Translations under genes and position numbers: made by a program
NCBI GenBank assembly: GCA_030746295.1
Contig: JASLMY010000086.1
Span: forward strand, 1 to 18,327
Length of the DNA stretch: 18,327 nt
Source: Alphaproteobacteria bacterium
GTDB taxonomy: Bacteria > Pseudomonadota > Alphaproteobacteria > GCA-2731375
Direction of reading: 5' to 3'
The notes under the pieces: generated by a model
The model's input: only the letters and a program-made list of their open reading frames with translations
What the model was told of the DNA's origin: nothing
Databases searched by the model: none
Shown: positions 1 through 7,127 of the stretch, one piece after another
Numbering within the stretch: position 1 is the stretch's first letter
Layout of the letters: every line of letters begins with the position of its first letter

Positions 1-1
1 A

Positions 2-457
2 GCGGCCGAGACGTTCGAGGCGCCGGCGAGCGAGCCCATGGACGCGTTTGCCACCGTGACGCCGGAACCGATGGTATCGGCCTTCGAGACCGATCTTCAA
101 GCAGAGGCGATGGCGGCCTCGGAAGCAGAGATCGAGCCCACCGCAGAGACAGAAGCGGCGCCTGAACCTGCCACAGAGACCGAAGCGGCACCCGAGCCGG
201 CCGTCGAGGTGGATGCGGAGCCCGAGCCGGCGGCGGCCGCCGACGAGGAGGACGAGCCGGCCTCGGAAGCGACCCTGTCGGAGCCGGCGGAGGTAGAGCC
301 GGTCGCCGCCTTCCCAGTCGCCGAGACCGCACCTCCGGCGGCCGAGCCGGCGTTGGTGGAGACGCCCGAGCCGGCGCTGGCGAAGGAGCCGGAGCCGGAA
401 CCGGAAAGCCCGCCGGCGCGCAAGCGCCGCGGTTGGTGGCAGAGCCGACTGGGCTAG
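2..457 (+). CDS. rne: Ribonuclease E, C-terminal tail (5' end outside window)
   Basis: This frame is open to the left edge of the window, so it is the end of a longer gene; the ATG at 38 is an internal methionine. All that is visible is about 150 residues of low-complexity, very acidic sequence rich in Ala, Glu and Pro, followed by a basic end: PARKRRGWWQSRLG. RNase E of alphaproteobacteria has a long disordered acidic C-terminal half that scaffolds the RNA degradosome. In Caulobacter crescentus, a Gly-Trp-Trp motif at the very C-terminus docks onto polynucleotide phosphorylase. The RRGWW ending matches that arrangement. The catalytic half is not in the window, so the identification rests on tail composition and this motif; another acidic-tailed protein is possible. 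A ten-residue repeat lies at 140-259. The gene faces the Lrp-type regulator tail to tail, with about 80 bp between them and no clear terminator. Confidence 0.6.
   Translation, partial: AAETFEAPASEPMDAFATVTPEPMVSAFETDLQAEAMAASEAEIEPTAETEAAPEPATETEAAPEPAVEVDAEPEPAAAADEEDEPASEATLSEPAEVEPVAAFPVAETAPPAAEPALVETPEPALAKEPEPEPESPPARKRRGWWQSRLG
140..259 (+). repeat. Degenerate 30-bp tandem repeat inside the acidic tail
   Basis: Four consecutive 30-bp units (140-169, 170-199, 200-229, 230-259) encode TAETEAAPEP, ATETEAAPEP, AVEVDAEPEP and AAAADEEDEP. The first two are nearly identical and the last two progressively diverged. This looks like expansion by unit duplication within a disordered region, which would make tail length variable between strains. 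Confidence 0.7.
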
Positions 458-536
458 AAGAACACCGCCACAATCCCCAGCGGGTCCTATTAGCGGGCCT
501 CAGGAGCATGGCCGTTGCCCCCCTGCGACCCAAGCG

Positions 537-1025
537 CTATGCGCCGGTGGCTTCGGGGTGGGTCTGGGCCGGCCCCGCGATCGGCAGTTCCGCCGTCTCC
601 TTCGCCGTCGCCAGCACGAGGGTCAGGCGGGTCCGCGTCAGGCCTGGCACAGCGGCCTCGACTTCGTCGACCACCGCCTCCAACTGGCCGAGATCGGTAG
701 CGCGAAGCTTCAAGAGATACTGTGACCCGCCCGTGACACGATGAACTTCCTGGACGTTCCCATTGCCACCGAGGGCCGCCGAGAAGATCCCGCCTTGGCC
801 CGGCGGCAGCCGGACCTCGAGAAAAGCCAGCACCTCGGCGCCGGCGAGCGCCGGATCGAGCACCGCGACGTAGCCCTTGACGGCACCGCCACGCTCCAGC
901 TTGCGGACCCGCTCGTTGACGGCAGAGACCGACAGCCCGACCTCGGCGCCCATGGCCGCGTAGGAGAGGCTCGAATCCGCCTGCACCAGGGCCATCAGTC
1001 GGCGGTCGATATCGTCGAGTTTCAT
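537..1025 (-). CDS. Lrp/AsnC family transcriptional regulator
   Basis: A 162-residue protein of usual Lrp/AsnC length. Residues 1-60 form the winged helix-turn-helix: LDDIDRRLMALVQADSSLSY, then EVGLSVSAVNERVRKLERGGAVKGYVA in two parts as expected, with recognition helix around 31-45. Residues 65-145 form the RAM (ligand-binding, oligomerisation) domain, including HRVTGGSQYLLKLRATD. Family members bind amino acids and control amino-acid metabolism or transport, often also their own gene. The ATG at 1025 is preceded by an AAAGG ribosome-binding site about 11 nt away. The extra C-terminal stretch from about 147 (PIAGPAQTHPEATGA) is unusual and probably disordered. The gene is divergent from the sirtuin gene across 220 bp that include a strongly AT-rich block, so the two may share control. 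The regulated genes cannot be named from sequence. Confidence 0.92.
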   Translation of the reverse strand: MKLDDIDRRLMALVQADSSLSYAAMGAEVGLSVSAVNERVRKLERGGAVKGYVAVLDPALAGAEVLAFLEVRLPPGQGGIFSAALGGNGNVQEVHRVTGGSQYLLKLRATDLGQLEAVVDEVEAAVPGLTRTRLTLVLATAKETAELPIAGPAQTHPEATGA

Positions 1026-1040
1026 GTCGAATCCAACCTT

Positions 1041-1110
1041 TTATTTGAGAATATTGATATAATATAGTTTCTAATACGGAAAATCGATGATTTTTCAGAA
1101 TAGAATTCGG
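1041..1110. promoter_or_regulatory. AT-rich divergent promoter/operator region
   Basis: This block is strikingly AT-rich against its surroundings. It contains an inverted repeat, ATATT-GATAT-AATAT (1051-1065), and a perfect TATAAT (1058-1063) on the plus strand; on the minus strand TATATT is present. No convincing -35 box accompanies either. Lrp-family proteins prefer AT-rich, weakly palindromic sites, so this is a plausible autoregulatory site for the Lrp-type gene starting at 1025 and a promoter for the sirtuin gene starting at 1246. The function is inferred; only the base composition and symmetry are seen. Confidence 0.5.
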
Positions 1111-1245
1111 CCTAGCGAAGATTCAGACTCCCGTCGCTACCGTCTCCACGCCGGCGGCGATTGACGAAACTCGCCATTCTCGTCACCCTCGTTCCCAGGG
1201 CAGGCCGAGAGACGCCCTCAGGAGTGGCAGACAGGGGAGGCGCGC

Positions 1246-2007
1246 GTGACCGACGACCAGCGATCGGAGCTCTCGCGTCTGGCACAGATGCTGGAGACGG
1301 CTCACCGCGCCGTGGTCTTCACCGGCGCCGGCATCTCCACTGAATCCGGCATTCCGGATTTCCGCAGCCCCGGCGGTCTCTGGACCAAGTACAAGCCGAT
1401 CGACTTTCAGGACTTCATGGCCTCAGAGGAGATGCGGCGCGAGGCCTGGCGCCGCAAGTTCGCGATGGACGACACCATGAGCCAGGCGGCACCGAACCGC
1501 GGCCACCGCGCCGTCTCGGCCCTGGTCGAGCGCGGCAAGGTCAGCGCCGTCATTACCCAGAACGTCGACGGCCTGCACCAGGCCTCCGGCGTGCCGGACC
1601 CGCAGGTGATCGAGCTGCACGGCAACACCACCTATGCCCGCTGTCTCGACTGCTTCGAGCGCTACGAACTGGGGCCCATCAAGCAGGCCTTCCTCGCCGA
1701 CGAGACCTTGCCGATCTGCGAGGCCTGCGGCGGCATCGTCAAGACGGCGACGATTTCGTTCGGCCAGTCGATGCCGGACATGCAGATGGCCCAGGCGCAG
1801 CACGAGACCCTGGCGGCCGACCTCTTCCTCGCCATCGGCTCCTCCCTCGTCGTCTATCCGGCGGCCGGCTTCCCCATCGTTGCCAAGCGCAACGGCTCGA
1901 AGCTGGCGATCTTGAACCGCGAGCCGACCGACCTCGACGACATTGCCGACGTTGTCGTCAACGCCGAGATCGGCGACTCGCTCGGCGGCATCGTCGGCAA
2001 CAACTGA
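1246..2007 (+). CDS. Sir2-family NAD-dependent protein deacylase (sirtuin)
   Basis: A 253-residue sirtuin that removes acyl groups from lysines using NAD+, giving nicotinamide and O-acyl-ADP-ribose. NAD-binding motifs are FTGAGISTESGIPDFRS (residues 25-41) and TQNVDGLH (104-111); the catalytic His is H125 in ELHGN. A zinc site is formed by C133/C136 and C158/C161. GSSLVVYPAAGFP (about 201-213) is the late cofactor-binding loop. The start is GTG at 1246, chosen because a strong AGGGGAGG lies just upstream at 1233-1240. The region after the first motif (DFMASEEMRREAWRRKF) lacks the Tyr-x-x-Arg pair that marks desuccinylating SIRT5/CobB-type enzymes and reads more like SIRT4-type class II sirtuins. 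The preferred acyl group is therefore open. The TfoX-like gene follows after 8 bp, so the two are probably co-transcribed. Confidence 0.95.
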   Translation: MTDDQRSELSRLAQMLETAHRAVVFTGAGISTESGIPDFRSPGGLWTKYKPIDFQDFMASEEMRREAWRRKFAMDDTMSQAAPNRGHRAVSALVERGKVSAVITQNVDGLHQASGVPDPQVIELHGNTTYARCLDCFERYELGPIKQAFLADETLPICEACGGIVKTATISFGQSMPDMQMAQAQHETLAADLFLAIGSSLVVYPAAGFPIVAKRNGSKLAILNREPTDLDDIADVVVNAEIGDSLGGIVGNN

Positions 2008-2015
2008 ATGCGTCG

Positions 2016-2357
2016 ATGGCGGCACCCTACCTGGCCGCGCTCGAAGCATTGTTGGCACGGCTCGGGCCCGATCCGGAAGCGACCAGCGGCCTCGACTGCC
2101 GGCACTTCTTCTCCGGCGCCGCCGCCTACATCGACGGCCGCATCTTCGTGACGCTGACCCCGGTCGGGCTGGCCCTGAAGCTGCCGGAGGCGACCCGCGA
2201 ACTGCTGTTGGCCGAGGGTGCCGAACCGCTCCGCTATTTCCCGAAGGCACCGATCAAGAAGCAGTACGTCGTCTTGCCTGAAGCGCTGCAAGAGGATACC
2301 CAGGCGCTGGCCCGACTGGTGCAGCAAAGCCTCCGCTTCGTTCGCGAGGCGGCCTGA
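2016..2357 (+). CDS. TfoX N-terminal-domain family protein
   Basis: A 113-residue protein that fits the TfoX/Sxy N-terminal domain: an aromatic-glycine segment (RHFFSGAAAYIDGRIFVTL, about 29-47), then LALKLPE, a FPKA..KQYVVLPE segment (about 75-88) and a final helix. In gammaproteobacteria, Sxy/TfoX works with CRP to induce competence genes. Stand-alone N-domain proteins in other bacteria have no settled role, so competence should not be assumed here. The ATG at 2016 lies 8 bp after the sirtuin stop codon, and no separate promoter is visible, so translation is probably coupled. An ATG at 2008 is in another frame. Confidence 0.75.
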   Translation: MAAPYLAALEALLARLGPDPEATSGLDCRHFFSGAAAYIDGRIFVTLTPVGLALKLPEATRELLLAEGAEPLRYFPKAPIKKQYVVLPEALQEDTQALARLVQQSLRFVREAA

Positions 2358-2434
2358 GGTGGTGGCGATCGGTCGCAGCGATTGGGGCGCCCAACGCCTG
2401 CTAGTGGATAGAATCCAAATCTGAGAGGGGAGCC

Positions 2435-2854
2435 ATGAGCCTGGTCAAGCCGATCGAGTACGAAGAGGCCTCGCAAGAGGTGCGCGCCGTCTACGACGAC
2501 ATCATGGCGAAGCGCGGCACTGACTGGATCAACAACTTTTGGAAGGTGATCGCCCACGAACCGAAGACGCTGCGGCGGACTTGGGAGAGCCTGCAAGAGG
2601 TTATGGCCCCGGGCGCCCTCGACCCGCTGCTGAAGGAGATGCTCTACGTCGCCGTCAGCGCGACCAACTCGTGCGAATACTGCCTCTATTCCCACACCGC
2701 GGCGGCCCGCGCCAAGGGCATGAGCGAGGCCATGCTGGGCGAGCTGATGGCCGTCGTCGCCATGGCCAACGAGACCAACCGCCTCGCCACCGCCTACCAG
2801 GTCCCGGTCGACGAGGCCTTTCGCCCGGACCACGAGGCCGGCGCCGACGCTTAG
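2435..2854 (+). CDS. AhpD-like/carboxymuconolactone decarboxylase-family protein
   Basis: A 139-residue, all-helical protein of the AhpD/CMD superfamily. The AhpD core motif is present: C80-EY-C83-LYS-H87, the redox-active CxxC with the nearby His that drives peroxide reduction. It is preceded by the usual helix LLKEMLYVAVSATNS. Members with this motif reduce alkyl hydroperoxides or act as thiol oxidoreductases, unlike true carboxymuconolactone decarboxylases, which lack the CxxC. The ATG at 2435 has a good AGAGGGGAG ribosome-binding site. It follows the TfoX-like gene in the same direction after 77 bp; co-transcription is possible. The partner reductant is not encoded nearby. Confidence 0.88.
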   Translation: MSLVKPIEYEEASQEVRAVYDDIMAKRGTDWINNFWKVIAHEPKTLRRTWESLQEVMAPGALDPLLKEMLYVAVSATNSCEYCLYSHTAAARAKGMSEAMLGELMAVVAMANETNRLATAYQVPVDEAFRPDHEAGADA

Positions 2855-2919
2855 ACGCAACCGCGCGCCGCCGCGAAGATCGCGACGGACGGCCATCTCC
2901 GAGGCCGAGGGTGGAAACC

Positions 2920-3105
2920 ATGGCGGAACAGGGCGTCACGCGCAGGCTCGCGGCGATCCTCGCCGCCGAAGTGGTCGGCTACAACCGCCGCATGGGTGCG
3001 GACGAAACCGGCACGCCGGCGTGCCTGAAGGCCGGCTGGACGCGCTGCGCCGCTTTTCGGGCAACGGCTAGGATGGCTACCGGACCTCGGGCCGACCGAG
3101 GCTGA
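2920..3105 (+). pseudogene. Remnant of a class III adenylate/guanylate cyclase gene (N-terminus only)
   Basis: The first 45 or so residues (MAEQGVTRRLAAILAAEVVGYNRRMG, then ADETGTPACLKAG) clearly resemble the start of the abundant alphaproteobacterial cyclases, which begin like M-x-x-x-x-x-RRLAAILAADVVGYSRLMGxDE. After LKA the resemblance is lost, and the frame stops at 62 residues, whereas the family catalytic domain alone needs about 170. The first metal-binding aspartate of the family (AADVVGY) is Glu here (AAEVVGY). No continuation of the domain is recognisable in the other forward frames before 3122. This is best read as a 5' fragment left by deletion. It could still be translated as a short peptide, but a cyclase function is excluded. 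Confidence 0.6.
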
Positions 3106-3121
3106 GAGGGAGAGCAAGAGG

Positions 3122-3391
3122 ATGCGGAAACCGATGCACGCGTGCCTGGCGACGGCCGCCCTTGTCGCCCTCGCGATCACGGCCCTCGTCTGGCCGCTTG
3201 GTGGAACCGCCGATGCGGCAGGCGAGATGCAGCCGGTCGTCGTGCCCGAGACGACCGTCCGCTACGTCCGCGCCCGTGCAGAAAGCCAACGGCGTCTTCT
3301 GAGCCCGCGCCGTCGGCACCGATTGGCGCCCGCTCAGCAAACCTTGCAGTTGGTGCGCGCTTCTTCGATCTGGGCGATCATCTGCGAATAG
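3122..3391 (+). CDS. Small exported hypothetical protein (3' end uncertain)
   Basis: The ATG at 3122 has a strong purine-rich leader (GAGGGAGAGCAAGAGG). The first 33 residues are a credible Sec signal peptide: MRKPMHA, a hydrophobic core (CLATAALVALAITALVWPLG) and a likely cleavage after ADA at about residue 32. The mature part begins GEMQPVVVPETTVRYV. Beyond about residue 50 the sequence turns Arg/Ser-rich and looks non-coding, and the frame runs 58 bp into the convergent DsbA-like gene. A one-base shift near 3265-3280 would end instead at a TGA at 3300-3302 (ending VQKANGVF), so the annotated 3' end may be wrong or the gene frameshifted. No family is recognised. Confidence 0.4.
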   Translation: MRKPMHACLATAALVALAITALVWPLGGTADAAGEMQPVVVPETTVRYVRARAESQRRLLSPRRRHRLAPAQQTLQLVRASSIWAIICE

Positions 3392-4104
3392 TCGATGGCA
3401 CCCGGGGACAGCGATTCGCCGATGATGAAGGTCGGCGTGCCGCGAATTCGCATCCGCTCGGCCAGGGCCAGGTTCGATTTTATCGCCTGCTGCACCTCGG
3501 GCCGGCCCATGTCCGCCTGCAGCAGCTCGATATCGAGGCCAACGCCCTCGGCGATGCGCAGCACCATGCCCTCGTCCAACTTGCCGCGATGCGCCATCAA
3601 GGCGTCGTGATATTCGACGTACTTCTCCTGACGGTGCGAGGCCAGGGCGGCACGCGCGGCGTAAACCGAGATCGGGCCGAGGATCGGGTATTCCTTGTAG
3701 ATGATGCGGACGTCCGGTCGCGCCTTGCGGATCGTCTGCACCGCCTTCAGGGCGCGCTTGCAGAAGCCGCATTGGTAATCGAAGAACTCGACGAAGGGGA
3801 CCTCGCCTTCCTGATTGACGACGACGTCGTACTCGGATTCGTAGATCTGGGCCCGGTATTGCTCGATTTGTCTCTGGCTCTCGAGCTTGGCCGTCTCCTT
3901 GCGCCGACGCTCCAGCTCCTCCATGACCTCGACCAAGAGCTCAGGGTTCGCCAGCAGGTAGTCGCGAATGATCTTCTCGACTTCCGTTTTCTGCTCGGGA
4001 CTGAAGTTGTGCTGCGCCTCGGCCATCGGCACCGCCAGGGCGAGCCCCAGGCCCACGGCGACGATCATCTGGCCCAACTTGCGTCCCAACATACGTTGGA
4101 TCAT
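3334..4104 (-). CDS. DsbA-family thiol:disulfide oxidoreductase with ScsC-type N-domain
   Basis: A 256-residue periplasmic thioredoxin-fold protein. The signal peptide spans residues 1-30 (cleavage after AEA). Residues 33-75 are a helical segment (FSPEQKTEVEKIIRDYLLAN, then PELLVEVMEELERRRKE) of the kind that trimerises ScsC proteins. The DsbA fold follows, with active site C112-GF-C115 and the cis-proline loop GTPTF (222-226). Such proteins oxidise or isomerise disulfides of envelope proteins. The frame is open further upstream to a TTG at 4125, but a GGAGG at 4115-4119 sits 10 nt before the ATG at 4104, which decides the start. The protein ends TNCKVC, giving a second CxxC (C253/C256) at the extreme C-terminus. 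It is the third gene of the reverse-strand set, 73 bp after glycerol kinase. Confidence 0.93.
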   Translation of the reverse strand: MIQRMLGRKLGQMIVAVGLGLALAVPMAEAQHNFSPEQKTEVEKIIRDYLLANPELLVEVMEELERRRKETAKLESQRQIEQYRAQIYESEYDVVVNQEGEVPFVEFFDYQCGFCKRALKAVQTIRKARPDVRIIYKEYPILGPISVYAARAALASHRQEKYVEYHDALMAHRGKLDEGMVLRIAEGVGLDIELLQADMGRPEVQQAIKSNLALAERMRIRGTPTFIIGESLSPGAIDYSQMIAQIEEARTNCKVC

Positions 4105-4177
4105 GTACTTGCGTCCTCCAGACAAGATTCGCGCAGAGAATGGTGACGATCGGGGATGGTTGCAAGGTTCGGTCGGA

Positions 4178-5671
<1,494 letters not shown>

Positions 5672-5711
5672 CGGCCTCGCCTCCGAAATGTTCTGGGAGC
5701 GCCGAAGCCGG

Positions 5712-7073
5712 TCACTGCTGCTTTCTTTTTCGCTCGATCCCGTGCTGTGCCTCGCCCTCCAGGTCGAGCGCCCGCAGATAGGCCGGCGACGACTTGGAGA
5801 GCCCCTTCAGGGCCCGCGTGGCCTGCAGCTTGGCGTCGCGGTAGCGGCCCAGCAGGACATATCTCTCGGCCGTGGCCAGCGCCGCCAGGGCGAGCTGCTC
5901 GTCGCGGCCATAGGCCATCGCGAGCCAACGCCAGACGCCCGGGCTGTGCGGCTCGATCCGGGTCGCGATCTTCAAGTTCTCGATCGCTGCGGCGACGTGC
6001 TCGGTGCCCTCGGCCGAGACCTGGGCCTGGCCGAGCCCCATTCGGAGCAGCGCGTTGTCGCCATCCAAATCGACTGACCGCTGATAGGAGGGAATGGCCT
6101 GGTCGATGCGGCGCGATTCCAGCAGGATCTGCCCCTTGAGCTCGTGGAAGTAGGGATCGTCCGGGTGCTCCGCCAGCAGGCCGTCCACGATTCCGATCGC
6201 CTTGTCGGACTGCCGCTCGCGGTGGTAGGCGACGGCCCTGGCATAACGGGCGGGCAGGCTCGTGTCGCTCAAGGGGTAGCGCCGCAAGGTCTGCAGCAGA
6301 CCCTTCAGATAGCCGACGAGCTTGGCCTTCATCCGGGCATGAAGGGCGACGTATTGCGGCGAGTCGGTGGCGTCGCGATACCGCGAGCCCTCATAATGGG
6401 ACCGCAGCGCGTCTGCGCGCTCGGCCCAGAGCGGGTGGGTGCGGGCGTAGGGATCCTGGCTCTCGGCCACCAACAGCTCCTGGTCGCCGAGCTTGTCGAT
6501 GAAGACCAAAAGGCCGCTTGCCGACTGGCCGGTCGCCTCTAGGGTCCGTAAGGCGGACTGATCCGCCGCCGCCTCTTGCGAGCGGCTATAGCGCAGATAC
6601 TGACGATGACTGGCGGTGACACCGGCGGTCAGGATCGCCGCCGCGGCACCGCCTTGACCGGCGATCGCGGCGGCGCCGCCCAGCAAGAAGGCGATGATCG
6701 AATGCGCGCTCGCCTTCCGCATCGCCTCGTGCGTGCGGGCCAGATGGCCGCCGGCGATATGGCCGGTCTCGTGCGCGATCACGCCGATCAGTTGGTTCGG
6801 CGTATCGGTTGCGATCAAGAGGCCGGTGTGGACGAAGATTTTCTGGCCGCCGGCGACAAAGGCATTGAGCGAAGGATCATCGACGATTAGGACTTCCACC
6901 GCCTGCGGATCGATGCCGGCGGCCTGGAAGAGTGGCGTGCTGTAGGTGCGGATGGTAGTTTCGATCTCCGCATCCCGGATCAGCGCAACGCCTCGCGCGC
7001 TTGCCGGGCCAGCCAGCAGCGAAAGGGCCAAGGCGGGCACGAGCAGGTAGCGTCGAGCGATATTTATAGCCAA
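5712..7073 (-). CDS. M48-family metalloprotease with TPR repeats (BepA-like)
   Basis: A 453-residue exported zinc protease. The signal peptide is residues 1-27 (cleavage after ASA). The M48 domain spans about 35-240 with the zinc motif H101-E-T-G-H105 and third ligand E167 in [10 protein letters not shown]. From about 290 to the end there are tetratricopeptide repeats (for example [20 protein letters not shown] and [18 protein letters not shown]). This layout matches BepA/YfgC, a periplasmic protease and chaperone that helps assemble or degrade outer-membrane proteins such as LptD. The frame continues upstream to 7508 without a stop, but a TTG at 7073 preceded by GGAG with 7-nt spacing, and followed at once by a signal peptide, is the probable start. 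It leads the reverse set with glycerol kinase and the DsbA-like protein. Its start is 39 bp from that of the divergent GGT-like gene. Confidence 0.92.
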   Translation of the reverse strand: MAINIARRYLLVPALALSLLAGPASARGVALIRDAEIETTIRTYSTPLFQAAGIDPQAVEVLIVDDPSLNAFVAGGQKIFVHTGLLIATDTPNQLIGVIAHETGHIAGGHLARTHEAMRKASAHSIIAFLLGGAAAIAGQGGAAAAILTAGVTASHRQYLRYSRSQEAAADQSALRTLEATGQSASGLLVFIDKLGDQELLVAESQDPYARTHPLWAERADALRSHYEGSRYRDATDSPQYVALHARMKAKLVGYLKGLLQTLRRYPLSDTSLPARYARAVAYHRERQSDKAIGIVDGLLAEHPDDPYFHELKGQILLESRRIDQAIPSYQRSVDLDGDNALLRMGLGQAQVSAEGTEHVAAAIENLKIATRIEPHSPGVWRWLAMAYGRDEQLALAALATAERYVLLGRYRDAKLQATRALKGLSKSSPAYLRALDLEGEAQHGIERKRKQQ

Positions 7074-7098
7074 CCCAATTCTCCAGAGGCTTAGAGTG

Positions 7099-7127
7099 AA
7101 AGTAGGATCACCATGAGGGCAGGTCAA
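7099..7127 (-). promoter_or_regulatory. Candidate sigma-70 promoter of the M48 protease gene
   Basis: Reading the minus strand, TTGACC (7127-7122) is followed after 17 nt by TACTTT (7104-7099). The -35 matches the consensus at five of six bases and the -10 at three of six, with ideal spacing, about 26 bp upstream of the TTG start at 7073. The promoter would cover the first codons of the divergent GGT-like gene. Match quality is modest. Confidence 0.35.

Noticed and set aside
1161..1189. TTGACG at 1161-1166 as a -35 box for the sirtuin gene
   Set aside because: Seventeen bases later the sequence is CACCCT, with no resemblance to a -10 box.
1423..2250. Reverse open frame opposite the sirtuin and TfoX-like genes
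   Set aside because: Shadow frame with Arg-rich and His/Val/Asp-rich low-complexity sequence and no start signal.
3315..3330. Hairpin GGCACC-GATT-GGCGCC just past the DsbA-like stop codon
   Set aside because: The stem is only six pairs and no T run follows on the minus strand, so it is not a convincing terminator.
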